Shown: one piece after another, positions 1 to 5,446 of the stretch
How positions within the stretch are numbered: the first letter of the stretch is position 1
Layout of the letters: each line of letters begins with the position of its first letter
NCBI GenBank assembly: GCA_026770585.1
Contig: MU646885.1
Location: 41,607 to 53,053 of the forward strand
DNA: 11,447 nt
Reading direction: 5' to 3'
From: Baffinella frigidus
Lineage: Eukaryota; Cryptophyceae; Cryptomonadales; Baffinellaceae
The notes under the pieces: model-generated
Told to the model about the DNA's origin: nothing
Seen by the model: only the letters and a program-made list of their open reading frames with translations
The model's database searches: none
Translations under genes and position numbers: made by a program

Positions 1-97
1 CCAAACCCCAAACACCAAACACCAAACACCAAACCCCAAGCCCCAAACCCCAAGCCCCAAACCCCAAACCCCAAACCCCAAACCCCAAACCCCAAAC
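1..97. repeat. Degenerate telomere-like array (CCCCAAA/CACCAAA)
   Basis: Seven-base units, mostly CCCCAAA with CACCAAA variants, run from the window edge to the CAG that precedes exon E0. Pure CCCTAAA is absent here, so this is a diverged interstitial array and not an active telomere end. It probably continues left of the window. The C-rich strand makes G-quadruplex formation on the complement plausible. Confidence 0.9.
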
Positions 98-99
98 AG

Positions 100-160
100 G
101 CTCTCAAACTACGAGATCCACCAGTACTTCAAACAGGCAAACACGCACAAGAAAGAGGAG
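100..160 (+). CDS. Candidate exon E0 (partial gene, product unknown)
   Basis: A 61-bp open segment lies between an acceptor-like AAACAG (ending at 99) and a donor-like GAG|GTCCCC (GT at 161-162). In the frame starting at 101 it encodes LSNYEIHQYFKQ then ANTHKKEE, a normal mixed composition unlike the repeats around it. It starts with one base of a split codon and ends in phase 0, which suits E1, the next candidate exon. No second copy is visible in the window, so there is no synonymous-change test for it. The acceptor is formed by the last unit of the telomere-like array, which has a poor pyrimidine tract. If unspliced, the frame reads on to a TGA at 185-187, so a terminal exon is possible. 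Confidence 0.4.
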
Positions 161-236
161 GTCCCCGCCCACCCAGCGACAAGTTGATGGTCAACTGATG
201 GTCAAACTACCCAGAACTCCAGAGAGCCACCACAAA

Positions 237-344
237 GCGGGCTGCAAAGGGATTCTCGGCCCATTTTTGGCCCGAGTTTCCGTTGCCTTATCCGTGGGAA
301 CCCCCCTATGTCCCTACGGGTTGCCTACCGTAGGGTCCTAGGTC
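237..344 (+). repeat. Dispersed module, copy 1 (pairs with 10653-10759)
   Basis: About 107 bp beginning GCGGGCTGCAAAGGGATT and ending in CCTACCGTAGGGTCCTAGGTC is matched at 10653-10759 by GCGGGCTACGAAGGGATT ending CCTACCGTAGGGTCCCAGGTC. The match is direct and imperfect, at roughly 80% by eye. No frame is kept, so I treat it as a dispersed non-coding repeat. Confidence 0.7.
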
Positions 345-348
345 TTGT

Positions 349-379
349 CGCTCAAGGGTTATTCAAAATCCCTTCGAAG
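349..379 (+). repeat. Short inverted match to 7580-7611
   Basis: The reverse complement of this 31-bp stretch (starting CTTCGAAGGGATTTTGAATA) matches the + strand at 7580-7611 (CTTCGAAGGGGTTTCTGAATA) with few differences. At 7580 it replaces the second half of an E5 copy, so it looks like a separate dispersed element. Confidence 0.6.
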
Positions 380-437
380 TCCGCTGTGTGGTTGGTAGTA
401 AAACTGCAGAAGCGTACTTGTTGAATTGGTGGCAAGC

Positions 438-609
438 ATCCACCAGCCCTCACGGTTTGGGCAAATGGGAAATTACGTACCAGTTTTAAAACTCTAAACA
501 CCTTGCTTTTGGAGTTTTAAAGATAACCGACGCCGGAATCCGACTTCGAATCAGGGCATTACGTACTGCCAAATTCGATCATTTGCCCAAACCGTGAGGG
601 TTGGTGGAT
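438..609. mobile_element. Foldback (MITE-like) element, 30-bp terminal inverted repeats
   Basis: Terminal arms 438-467 and 580-609 are reverse complements over 30 bp with one mismatch (CACCAGCCCTC against CACCAACCCTC). An inner pair, TTTTAAAACTC and GAGTTTTAAA, suggests a second stem. The 172-bp element has no coding capacity. Its flanks (GTACTTGTTGAATTGG on the left, CTGGACGTAGGTGG on the right) are close together in the related unit at 1271-1311, which lacks the element. That gives an approximate empty site. No target-site duplication is clear. Confidence 0.7.
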
Positions 610-625
610 CTTTCCCTGGACGTAG

Positions 626-664
626 GTGGACGAGGGAGGTGCTGAACAATATGTGGGACACACG
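626..664 (+). pseudogene. E1 copy 1, frameshifted fragment
   Basis: GTGGACGAGGGAGGTGCTG aligns to the intact E1 exon but carries one extra G after GTGGACGAG, which destroys the VDEEVLDK frame. The match is lost after GGGACACACG. It lies just downstream of the foldback insertion at 438-609. Confidence 0.65.
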
Positions 665-822
665 TAATATGAGGTTCACTTTTTTTTGTTAAATAACATT
701 ATTAATTTTTCAATTAATATTATTATTATTTTGTTGATTGATTTTTACAGCCTTTCGCACTCCATCAAAACCCACTACAAATTGACTTGGTGGTAAAAAC
801 GTGACCCTTTTGATTCGTGTAG

Positions 823-863
823 GTGGATGAAGAAGATCTGGACAAGATGCGGGACACGACAGT
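823..863 (+). pseudogene. E1 copy 2, truncated exon fragment
   Basis: Codons GTG GAT GAA GAA GAT CTG GAC AAG ATG CGG GAC ACG ACA GT read VDEEDLDKMRDTT. The match ends where the spacer GTTGGGCTTTGGG begins, so the acidic second half of E1 is missing. Changes against the intact copy are a mix of synonymous (GAT, GAA, ACA) and replacement (GTG to GAT). It follows GATTCGTGTAG, an acceptor-like TAG. Confidence 0.55.
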
Positions 864-968
864 TGGGCTTTGGGTCAAGTCGCTTTATTCGGGTCGGTTT
901 ATACTCTATTAACAGTATATACTCAGTTGGCATCGGTTTATACTCTATTGACGTTTCTGAAAACGCAG

Positions 969-1010
969 GCGAATGAGAGAGTGCTGAACAAAATGCGGGA
1001 CACGACCACG
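969..1010 (+). pseudogene. E1 copy 3, truncated exon fragment
   Basis: GCG AAT GAG AGA GTG CTG AAC AAA ATG CGG GAC ACG ACC encodes ANERVLNKMRDTT, alignable to VDEEVLDKMRDTT. It is preceded by TTTCTGAAAACGCAG, nearly the same acceptor context as the best copy at 1456. The second half of the exon is absent. An adjacent GACCACGGTC palindrome lies at 1003-1016. Confidence 0.55.
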
Positions 1011-1150
1011 GTCGTGTCCCACATTAATAAAACATGTAATAATTACGGCAGAGTAAAACGAATTCAAGGTGTACAAATCCCGGGAAAGGGGTTTGTAGTA
1101 ATTATCGGGAAAGGGGTCTTTAGTAACTATTAATCCCGGGATTCGTGTAG

Positions 1151-1191
1151 GTGGACGAGAAGGTGCTGGACATGATGCGGGACACGACCGT
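1151..1191 (+). pseudogene. E1 copy 4, truncated exon fragment
   Basis: GTG GAC GAG AAG GTG CTG GAC ATG ATG CGG GAC ACG ACC GT encodes VDEKVLDMMRDTT. It follows GATTCGTGTAG, as copy 2 does. Downstream GTTTCCCGCATTAA parallels the GTGTCCCACATTAA after copy 3, so the intron sequence was duplicated with the exon. Confidence 0.55.
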
Positions 1192-1309
1192 GTTCGTTTC
1201 CCGCATTAAGGACACTGGTAACAATATTAAAACCCACTAAAAATTAATTTAGTGGGCAAAACGTAAAAACGTACTAATTGAATTGGACGTGACCCGTTCC
1301 TGGACACAG

Positions 1310-1350
1310 GTGGCCGAGGAGGTGCTGGACAAGATGCGGGACACGACAGT
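1310..1350 (+). pseudogene. E1 copy 5, truncated exon fragment
   Basis: GTG GCC GAG GAG GTG CTG GAC AAG ATG CGG GAC ACG ACA GT encodes VAEEVLDKMRDTT after the acceptor-like GGACACAG. It is the counterpart of copy 2 in the second 487-bp unit and is cut at the same point, where CTGGCTTTGGGTCAAG begins. Confidence 0.55.
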
Positions 1351-1455
1351 CTGGCTTTGGGTCAAGTCGGTTTATTCGGGTCGGTTTATACTCTATTAAC
1401 AGTTTACACTCGGTCAACGCCGGTTCATACTCTATTAACGTTTCTGAAAACACAG

Positions 1456-1542
1456 GTGGACGAAGAGGTGCTGGACAAGATGCGGGACACGACCGTGGTT
1501 GTCGTCGAGGACGACTCGGAGCTCACCTTCGATGAGTACCAG
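1456..1542 (+). CDS. Candidate exon E1, best copy (product unknown)
   Basis: An 87-bp (29-codon) phase 0-0 segment sits between acceptor AAAACACAG (ending 1455) and donor CAG|GTCTGTG (GT at 1543-1544). It reads VDEEVLDKMRDTTVVVV followed by EDDSELTFDEYQ. Six further partial copies lie around it, and their core KMRDTT is conserved while third positions vary (GAA/GAG, ACA/ACC). The tail D-D-S-E-L-T-F-D-E-Y resembles the second half of an EF-hand loop (hydrophobic at position 8, Glu at 12) but lacks the first acidic ligand, so calcium binding is only a weak suggestion. This is the only copy containing both halves of the exon. Confidence 0.5.
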
Positions 1543-1549
1543 GTCTGTG

Positions 1550-1612
1550 TTGGACACACTTCGAGGAGTGTTAGACACACTTCGAGGGGTGCTAGACACA
1601 CCCAGAGTGGTG
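1550..1612 (+). repeat. Three 21-bp tandem units after the E1 donor
   Basis: Units at 1550-1570, 1571-1591 and 1592-1612 follow the pattern TTRGACACACTTCGAGGRGTG, with the third more diverged. They begin 7 bp inside the presumed intron, next to the E1 donor. The period is a multiple of three, so the frame stays open, but nothing else supports translation. Confidence 0.85.
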
Positions 1613-1680
1613 TCCCGCCCGGAATCGATCCCCCCGCCCGGTGGAAACCGCAGCGCTAAAGCCCGCTATGGGTTTCGGGT

Positions 1681-1710
1681 GACTCCGAGCTGACCTTGGA
1701 TGAGTGTCAG
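1681..1710 (+). pseudogene. E1 second-half copy with donor
   Basis: GAC TCC GAG CTG ACC TTG GAT GAG TGT CAG followed by GTCTGG reads DSELTLDECQ. It copies DSELTFDEYQ of the best E1 exon with synonymous TCG/TCC and CTC/CTG changes and the replacements F to L and Y to C. The CAG|GTCTG donor is kept. The N-terminal half is missing, the reverse of the other partial copies. Confidence 0.6.
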
Positions 1711-1731
1711 GTCTGGACAAGACCCTATTTA

Positions 1732-1758
1732 ACTACCAAGGAGGCCTCCTTCTTCTCG
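1732..1758 (+). pseudogene. E2 copy, C-terminal fragment
   Basis: ACT ACC AAG GAG GCC TCC TTC TTC TCG reads TTKEASFFS, matching ITEASFFSS of the best E2 copy. After TCG the similarity ends. It lies between the E1 cluster and the first TAACCTG intron units. Confidence 0.45.
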
Positions 1759-2007
1759 AAATCGCCCGATTTCGTGCGCCCGAGGACGCATAATTGTCTC
1801 TCGCTTAGAGTAAAAATACTCATAACCTGTTGGTGTTTTGGCACTCGTGCTCGTAACCTGAAAACGTGAGGATCGTAACCTAACGTCTCTGTGTTTCTTG
1901 CATTGCGGTTCGTAACCTGACAATATGAGGGTCATAACCTTGTGTGGTGGCAGTCCCGCCAAAACACGTGGTGGGTAACAATGCTCAACACCTGTCGGTG
2001 ACTTGGC

Positions 2008-2311
2008 ACTCGTGCTCGTAACCTGAAATTGGGGATCGCAACCTGTATGGCGGCAGCCAAAACACGTGTTGGGTAACAATACTCATAACCTGGTGTGTTG
2101 GCAGCCGTGCCTGGTGGCGATAACCAAGCACTCGTGCGAGCCACGTGGTGGGTAATAATACTCATAACCTGTCGGTGACGTGGCACTCGTGCTCGTAACC
2201 TGAAATTGGCTGCCAACACACCAGGTTATGAGTATTGTTGCCCAACACGTGTTTTGGCTGCCGCCACAATACAGGTTGCGGTCCCCAATTTCAGGTTACG
2301 AGCACGAGTGC
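2008..2311. repeat. ~100-bp inverted repeat of TAACCTG units
   Basis: Arm 2008-2105 is the near-perfect reverse complement of 2209-2311. For example GCTGCCAACACACCAGGTTA on the right mirrors TAACCTGGTGTGTTGGCAGC on the left, with a small indel in CCGCCATACAGG/CCGCCACAATACAGG. The roughly 103-bp centre carries a further direct copy of the same family. An RNA across it would form a long hairpin. Confidence 0.85.
2105..2131 (+). pseudogene. E2 copy, N-terminal fragment
   Basis: After TTGGCAG, the codons CCG TGC CTG GTG GCG ATA ACC AAG CAC read PCLVAITKH against SCMVAITKH in the best copy. The match stops at CACTCGTGCGAG, which returns to the repeat family. Confidence 0.45.
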
Positions 2312-2335
2312 TTGGTGATCACCAAGCACTCGTGC
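2302..2335. repeat. Perfect 34-bp palindrome
   Basis: GCACGAGTGCTTGGTGA is followed directly by its exact reverse complement, with no spacer (centre between 2318 and 2319). It lies where the right arm of the inverted repeat meets a direct unit, so it marks a head-to-head junction. Confidence 0.95.
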
Positions 2336-2444
2336 GAGGACGCGTACGTGTCTCTCGTGTTGGGTGACAAAACTCATAACCTGGTGACGTGGCATTCGTG
2401 CTCGTAACCTGACTCGGGATCATAGCCTGTTGGGGTGTTGGCAG

Positions 2445-2477
2445 TCGTGCAGGGTGGCGATAACACAGCACCTCCGC
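2445..2477 (+). pseudogene. E2 copy, N-terminal fragment
   Basis: After GTTGGCAG, TCG TGC AGG GTG GCG ATA ACA CAG CAC CTC CGC reads SCRVAITQHLR, parallel to SCMVAITKHLR. Synonymous changes (ATA, ACA, CTC, CGC) accompany replacements M to R and K to Q. It ends in GAGCGAGG. Confidence 0.5.
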
Positions 2478-2747
2478 CGAGCGAGGACGTGACACAATTT
2501 TAAAGGAATACAGTGGACCTACTCTAACACATACCCGTCGGGGCCAGACTGATTGAGTATGTGTGGAGGGTAGGTATGCGTTATGGTGTCCACCCTTCAG
2601 GCATACTTCCTTGCAGGGGGAAATCGGGCGGCGGCCGAAGGAGTATGTGTGGAGGGTACGTATGTGTTACGGTAGCCTGTGTTAGGGTATGTGGACTGTA
2701 CAACAACGATAGCGGCTCCGCATTACCGGACGCGTTAAGTGTCTCTC

Positions 2748-2888
2748 GTGTTTGGTGACAATACTCGTAACCTGTTGGTGTTTTGGTGTTGGGTGACAAT
2801 ACTCGTAACCTGTTGGTGTTTTGGTGTTGGGTGACAATACTCGTAACCTGTTGGTGTTTTGGTGTTGGGTGACAATACTCATAACCTG
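2748..2888 (+). repeat. 38-bp tandem repeat, ~3.7 copies
   Basis: Units start at 2748, 2786, 2824 and 2862 (GTGTTGGGTGACAATACTCG, then TAACCTGTTGGTGTTTTG). Copies 2 and 3 are identical and the last is cut at ATAACCTG, where it joins the usual GGTGTGGCGGCAG and E2 start. This is a recent local expansion of one part of the intron family. Confidence 0.95.
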
Positions 2889-2900
2889 GTGTGGCGGCAG

Positions 2901-2927
2901 TCGTGCATGGTGGCGATAACCAAGCAC
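2901..2927 (+). pseudogene. E2 copy, N-terminal fragment
   Basis: After GGCGGCAG, TCG TGC ATG GTG GCG ATA ACC AAG CAC reads SCMVAITKH, with only ATC to ATA (synonymous) against the best copy. The next bases, CGCGTTTAGGGTT, switch to a short telomere-like G-strand motif. Confidence 0.55.
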
Positions 2928-2980
2928 CGCGTTTAGGGTTCAGGGGTTAGTATGTAGGGAGGCAGGGTAGGGGTGTGGGC

Positions 2981-3071
2981 TCTCTCTCTCTCTCTGTCTC
3001 TCTCTGTCTCTCTCTGTCTGTCTCTCTCTCTCTCTCTCTGTCTCTCTCTGTCTCTCTCTCTCTCTCTCTCT
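2981..3071 (+). repeat. (CT)n microsatellite with CTGT interruptions
   Basis: About 90 bp of TCTCTC with regular TCTG interruptions runs directly into an E2 fragment (TCTCTGGCGATAACC). It sits where a polypyrimidine tract would be. A short Leu/Ser-rich frame across it comes from the repeat. Confidence 0.95.
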
Positions 3072-3072
3072 G

Positions 3073-3108
3073 GCGATAACCAAGCACCTCCGCATCACGG
3101 AGGCCTCC
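3073..3108 (+). pseudogene. E2 copy lacking its start
   Basis: GCG ATA ACC AAG CAC CTC CGC ATC ACG GAG GCC TCC reads AITKHLRITEAS, identical in protein to the best copy. Four codons differ and all four changes are synonymous (ATA/ATC, CTC/CTG, CGC/CGT, GAG/GAA). It is good evidence that this segment diverged under protein-level constraint. After TCC it reads CACTCGAGG and loses similarity. No CAG precedes it. Confidence 0.6.
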
Positions 3109-3206
3109 CACTCGAGGCTAGAAGTGTGACTTTTTTACAAGTTTTAACTTTACCAGTCCTTTACAAGTGGACCGCTGTGCAGTAATTTTCACACAAATAG
3201 GGACGT

Positions 3207-3248
3207 TTGGTCACGTATCTCGGGTTATAACCCGAGATACGTGACCAA
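3207..3248. repeat. Perfect 42-bp palindrome
   Basis: TTGGTCACGTATCTCGGGTT, then AT, then its exact reverse complement AACCCGAGATACGTGACCAA. There is no loop, so it could extrude as a cruciform. A related TTGGTCACGTAAC occurs at 5738-5750 after a similar GTGTAGTAA motif, suggesting a dispersed parent element. Confidence 0.95.
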
Positions 3249-3310
3249 GCCTGCCCGTGACTGGTACTAAATGCAACAACCCCACATTTAAAATGGTCCC
3301 ACTTCCAGCC

Positions 3311-3335
3311 TCGAGGCCTCCTTCTCCTCCATTCT
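3311..3335 (+). pseudogene. E2 C-terminal fragment cut by a foldback element
   Basis: CTC GAG GCC TCC TTC TCC TCC ATT CTC reads LEASFSSIL, alignable to TEASFFSSI. It ends a few bases before the foldback at 3339, which appears to have interrupted it. Confidence 0.4.
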
Positions 3336-3338
3336 CCT

Positions 3339-3579
3339 CCGCGAAAATCACTACGCAATCTCATCCGGACGAGTATTTCGACAAAATACGATTTTAAAAG
3401 TATTTTCAGCGAAAATTACCACACGATTTGTCTGTACTTTTAAAAATGGTCAAGCCTGTGTAGTAAATTTCGTTGCAAATCGGATCGGAGATCCCCGAAA
3501 TAGTATTTTGTTAAAATACTCGCCGCGATTAAATCGGGTTGTACTAGCGCTAGTAAAGCATGCGTGTAGCAAATTGCGG
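3339..3579. mobile_element. Nested foldback element with GTGTAGTAA-type tips
   Basis: Tips CCGCGAAAATCACTACGC (3339-3356) and GCGTGTAGCAAATTGCGG (3562-3579) are imperfect inverted copies of one motif. Inside, 3371-3389 and 3503-3521 are inverted over 19 bp with two mismatches. A second pair of the same tip motif lies at 3409-3424 and 3458-3476. This looks like one MITE within another. ACTAGCGCTAGT (3543-3554) is a small perfect palindrome. There is no coding capacity. Confidence 0.6.
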
Positions 3580-3703
3580 CTCGCAACCTGAAAAATTGAG
3601 AATCGCAACCTGCCGTCTTCTGTGTTTTTGGCATAATTATCTCTCGGGTCGGGTTGGGTCGGGTCGGGTGACAATGCTCATAACCTGTCGGTGTTTCTGG
3701 CAG

Positions 3704-3771
3704 TCGTGCATGGTGGCGATCACCAAGCACCTGCGTATCACGGAAGCCTCCTTCTTCTCATCCATCCAAGC
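3704..3771 (+). CDS. Candidate exon E2, best copy (product unknown)
   Basis: After TTTCTGGCAG the segment reads SCMVAITKHLRITEA then SFFSSIQ, 22 codons plus two bases, before a donor-like AAGC|GTGCGT (GT at 3772). The donor is inferred from its four copies: three have GTGCGT and the one at 4601 has GTACTT, so the GT is kept while the following bases change. Variation among about ten copies is mostly synonymous (GCG/GCA, ATC/ATA, CTG/CTC, CGT/CGC, GAA/GAG). Phase 0 at the start fits the end of E1. The ending phase does not fit E3, so an exon may be missing between them. Confidence 0.5.
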
Positions 3772-3975
3772 GTGCGTCCCCCCTCTGCCCCTCTCTGTAA
3801 AGCGACTCGCTCTCTAAAGGGATATCTCCCGCTGGCGCGCCCCTTGACCCTAACTAGAGTATAAGCCTGCTTCTTCTTCTTCTATGTATTTCTCTCAAGT
3901 GTACACGCTTGCTGATAATATTAGTCGGCAAACTTCGAACTTTGAGGTGGGTTTTGCTACGGATCGTGGCACGGA

Positions 3976-4043
3976 TCGTGCATGGTGGCAATCACCAAGC
4001 ACCTGCGTATCACGGAAGCCTCCTTCGTCTCATCCATCCAAGC
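3976..4043 (+). CDS. E2 second near-complete copy
   Basis: TCG TGC ATG GTG GCA ATC ACC AAG and onward gives SCMVAITKHLRITEASF then VSSIQ. It differs from the copy at 3704 by one synonymous change (GCG/GCA) and one replacement (F to V). The AAGC|GTGCGT donor is kept (GT at 4044). Upstream is GGCACGGATCG in place of GGCAG, so the acceptor is lost and the copy may never be spliced in. Confidence 0.45.
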
Positions 4044-4084
4044 GTGCGTCCCCCCTCTGCCCCTCTCTGTAAAGCGACTCACTC

Positions 4085-4172
4085 TGTAGAGTGTGGCCGT
4101 AGGGCCCTAGGGGTAGTCCCGTTAGGTCCCCGGGGCCCTACGGTATTGCCTACGGCAGGCCGTAGGGGCCTA
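4085..4172 (+). repeat. CCTACGG/CCTAGG-rich module, copy 1 (copy 2 at 4398-4480)
   Basis: GTAGAGTG, then CCTACGGTATTGCCTACGGC and AGGCCGTA, recur in the same order at 4398-4480. The module is dense in CCTACGG, CCGTAGG and CCTAGG words and forms internal hairpins. Relatives occur at 300-344, 9046-9108 and 10710-10759. Confidence 0.75.
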
Positions 4173-4179
4173 GGGGGGG

Positions 4180-4202
4180 TCCTTCTTCTCATCCATCCAA
4201 GC
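4180..4202 (+). pseudogene. E2 3' end fragment, third copy
   Basis: TCC TTC TTC TCA TCC ATC CAA GC followed by GTGCGT copies SFFSSIQ and the E2 donor. The exon 5' part is replaced by a CCTACGG module, and the intron beyond the donor is split at about 4213 by the TIR element. Confidence 0.45.
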
Positions 4203-4222
4203 GTGCGTCCCCGATCTTCATA

Positions 4223-4381
4223 GGAATATCGTTCTAATTTAGGAAAGTTTCGTGGTACAAATTTTAAAACAATGCTGACTAAAACACTAAAAAACACTTG
4301 TAAACTTCTTTGGTTAAAAAATTGTACCTGTTAAGTCTGAGGCGGGCCCGTCCGGTCGTCCTAAATTAGAACGATATTTCC
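4223..4381. mobile_element. MITE-like element with 22-bp terminal inverted repeats
   Basis: GGAATATCGTTCTAATTTAG at 4223-4242 faces CTAAATTAGAACGATATTTCC at 4361-4381, and the matched arms run 4223-4244 and 4359-4381. Flanking GCGTGCGTCCCC and CTGCCCCTCTCTG are contiguous in the uninterrupted copies at 3771-3797 and 4043-4068. The insertion is therefore dated after duplication of that segment. The AT-rich interior encodes nothing. Confidence 0.75.
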
Positions 4382-4430
4382 ATTAATCTGCCCCTCTCTG
4401 TAGAGTGGGGTGGTCCTGTTAGGTCCTAGG

Positions 4431-4530
4431 CCTACGGTATTGCCTACGGCAGGCCGTAAGCGTCTAGGGGGGGTCCTACGAAACATTAGGTCCTAGGAGC
4501 CCTACGACCTACCGTAGGCAATACCGTAGG
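4431..4530. repeat. 28-bp inverted repeat around CCTACGGTATTGCCTACGG
   Basis: Arms 4431-4458 and 4503-4530 are reverse complements with about two mismatches. The loop is 44 bp and includes GGGGGGGTCCTACGAAAC. It combines two opposite-facing copies of the CCTACGG module. Confidence 0.8.
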
Positions 4531-4581
4531 CCTAACTACCCGGGTTTCAGGACGTTTCCCTATGAATTTCGACGGCCACAT

Positions 4582-4600
4582 TCCTCTCATCCATCCAAGC
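4582..4600 (+). pseudogene. E2 3' end fragment, fourth copy
   Basis: TCA TCC ATC CAA GC is followed by GTACTT in place of GTGCGT. The conserved GT with changed downstream bases supports a splice donor here. The exon 5' part is missing. Confidence 0.4.
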
Positions 4601-4754
4601 GTACTTCCCCCCTCCGCCCCTCTCTGTAAAGCGACTCGCTCTCTAAAGGGATATCTCCCGCTGCCGCGCCCCTTGACCCTAACTAGAGTATAAGCCTGCT
4701 TCTTCTTGTATGTATTTCTCTCAAGTGTACACGCTTGCTGATAATATTAGTCGG

Positions 4755-4921
4755 CAAACTTCGAACTTTGAGGTGGGTTTAGCTACGGAATTTCCTACCG
4801 TAGGAAGTAGACAATTCCGTAGGGCCATAGGACTAATTCACAAACTTCGAACTTTGAGGTGGGTTTAGCTACGGAATTTCCTACCGTAGGAAGTAGACAA
4901 TTCCGTAGGGCCATAGGACTA
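4755..4921 (+). repeat. 86-bp tandem duplication, ~1.9 copies
   Basis: CAAACTTCGAACTTTGAGG starts at 4755 and 4841, and the units are identical through TTCCGTAGGGCCATAGGACTA. Each unit contains TTTCCTACCGTAGGAAGT and ends near CCGTAGG. The first part also ends the E2 segmental repeat, and the single-copy ancestor is at 3929-3962. The 108 bp that follow, up to E3, are T-rich or GGTAACGG-rich, with no gene seen. Confidence 0.95.
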
Positions 4922-5029
4922 AAAACCAAATTCTGTTTTTTGTTGTTTTTTGGTAACGGTTTCTATGTGTCGTTGGTGTAACGGTTTTCGCGTGGCGGTT
5001 ACAGGGCGTCGGTGGCGGTTTCACATCAG

Positions 5030-5074
5030 GATGTCCAGGCCTTCGCCTACGATCAATCTCGCATGTCCCCCGAG
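5030..5074 (+). CDS. Candidate exon E3, best copy (product unknown)
   Basis: A 45-bp phase 0-0 segment lies between acceptor TTTCACATCAG (ending 5029) and donor GAG|GTACTT (GT at 5075). It reads DVQAFAYDQSRMSPE. The second copy at 5270-5299 keeps the frame and the donor; of five codon differences three are synonymous and two are mild replacements (Q to R, M to V). Phase 0 at both ends suits E4 and E5. No family is recognised. Confidence 0.45.
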
Positions 5075-5123
5075 GTACTTTTCTTAAGTTGACATGCTGC
5101 GTTTACCGTGAGGTTAGTACCAG

Positions 5124-5222
5124 CCGTCGCCCGAAACCGGCCCCCCCGCCGTACAAACCCTCGATTCGTAAAGTCCGTCGCCCGAAACCGGCCCCCCCGC
5201 CGTACAAACCCTCAATTAGTAA
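5124..5222 (+). repeat. 51-bp direct repeat, two copies
   Basis: CCGTCGCCCGAAACCGGCCC starts at 5124 and 5175 and runs through GCCGTACAAACCCTC to GTAAAG, with few differences. The period is 17 codons, so an open frame (VARNRPPRRTNP twice) runs through to the second E3 copy. I regard that as a by-product of the repeat. Confidence 0.9.
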
Positions 5223-5269
5223 AGCACCACGATGCTGTAGCCACAAAGTCACTAGCCTTTTTGGCAAAG

Positions 5270-5299
5270 GCCTACGATCGATCCCGCGTGTCGCCGGAG
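5270..5299 (+). pseudogene. E3 second copy, 3' part with donor
   Basis: GCC TAC GAT CGA TCC CGC GTG TCG CCG GAG then GTCCCC reads AYDRSRVSPE. The donor dinucleotide is kept. From GTCCCCAAACCC onward it becomes a telomere-like array, so the intron start was replaced by, or grew into, that array. Confidence 0.45.
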
Positions 5300-5301
5300 G
5301 T

Positions 5302-5354
5302 CCCCAAACCCTAAACCCTAAACTCCGAACCCTAAACTCTAAACCCTAAACCCT
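5302..5354 (+). repeat. Interstitial telomere-like array (CCCTAAA)
   Basis: About seven CCCTAAA units with CCGAA and CTCTAAA variants start immediately after the E3 donor at GTCCCCAAACCC and end at CCCTGAGG. These are closer to the canonical CCCTAAA than the arrays at the window ends. Confidence 0.9.
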
Positions 5355-5446
5355 GAGGTCCTCCCCCTGTGATAGGATAGAGCGATTCCGGGAAATGCTA
5401 GAAACCGCTTTTCGGTTTGCTGATTTGCGAAAAGGCGAAAAGGGCT

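Larger units (their letters stand above)
801..1500 (+). repeat. Direct tandem duplication with ~487-bp period carrying E1 copies
   Basis: The stretch 823-1010 (E1 copy 2, a spacer rich in TTTATACTCTATTAAC, then E1 copy 3) recurs at 1310-1500 (E1 copies 5 and 6 with the same spacer). Both E1 starts are offset by 487 bp (823 to 1310, 969 to 1456). The shared spacer phrases are GGCTTTGGGTCAAGTCG and ACGTTTCTGAAAAC.CAG. Each unit holds two E1 exon copies, so this is a duplicated dimer. E1 copy 4 at 1151 sits between the two units. Confidence 0.85.
1820..2930 (+). repeat. TAACCTG intron-repeat cluster with embedded E2 starts
   Basis: The words CTCATAACCTG, CTCGTAACCTG and ATCGCAACCTG recur many times here, with GGCACTCGTG, GGGTGACAATACTC and TTGGTGTTTTGG. 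Where complete, the unit ends in GGCAG followed by an E2 exon start (TCGTGCATGGTGGCGAT). I therefore read it as the 3' part of the intron upstream of E2, amplified many times and once inverted. Further members lie at 3578-3703 and, as short pieces, at 8818-8850. The minus-strand open frames seen here come from the repeats. Confidence 0.7.
3758..4790 (+). repeat. Four-copy segmental repeat of E2 3' end plus downstream intron
   Basis: CTCATCCATCCAAGCGT starts homologous segments at 3758, 4029, 4188 and 4586. The first and last are nearly identical for about 200 bp, through AAAGGGATATCTCCCGCTG, GTATAAGCCTGCTTCTTC and CGGCAAACTTCGAAC. The second stops after AAGCGACTCACTCTG. The third is split by the element at 4223-4381. 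The copies are separated by CCTACGG-rich modules. Confidence 0.85.

Noticed and set aside
1-97. True chromosome end
   Set aside because: Units are degenerate CCCCAAA and CACCAAA, and similar arrays are scattered through the window, so these are interstitial. The same holds for 11101-11447.
531-560. tRNA-like GACTTCGAATC
   Set aside because: It resembles part of a T-loop, but no acceptor stem, D arm or anticodon arm can be folded around it.
1729-2219. Minus-strand frames of 116 and 95 codons
   Set aside because: They lie across TAACCTG intron repeats and their inverted copy. The peptides repeat the same words and have no independent support.
2748-2888. CRISPR array
   Set aside because: The 38-bp units are directly adjacent with no unique spacers, and the context is eukaryotic intron repeat.
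3440-3730. Minus-strand frames of 96 and 74 codons
   Set aside because: They cross the foldback element and the intron repeat; no conservation or composition suggests a gene.
5089-5349. 86- and 68-codon + strand frames
   Set aside because: They are kept open by the 51-bp duplication (17 codons) and run into a telomere-like array. Only the AYDRSRVSPE part is supported, as an exon copy.
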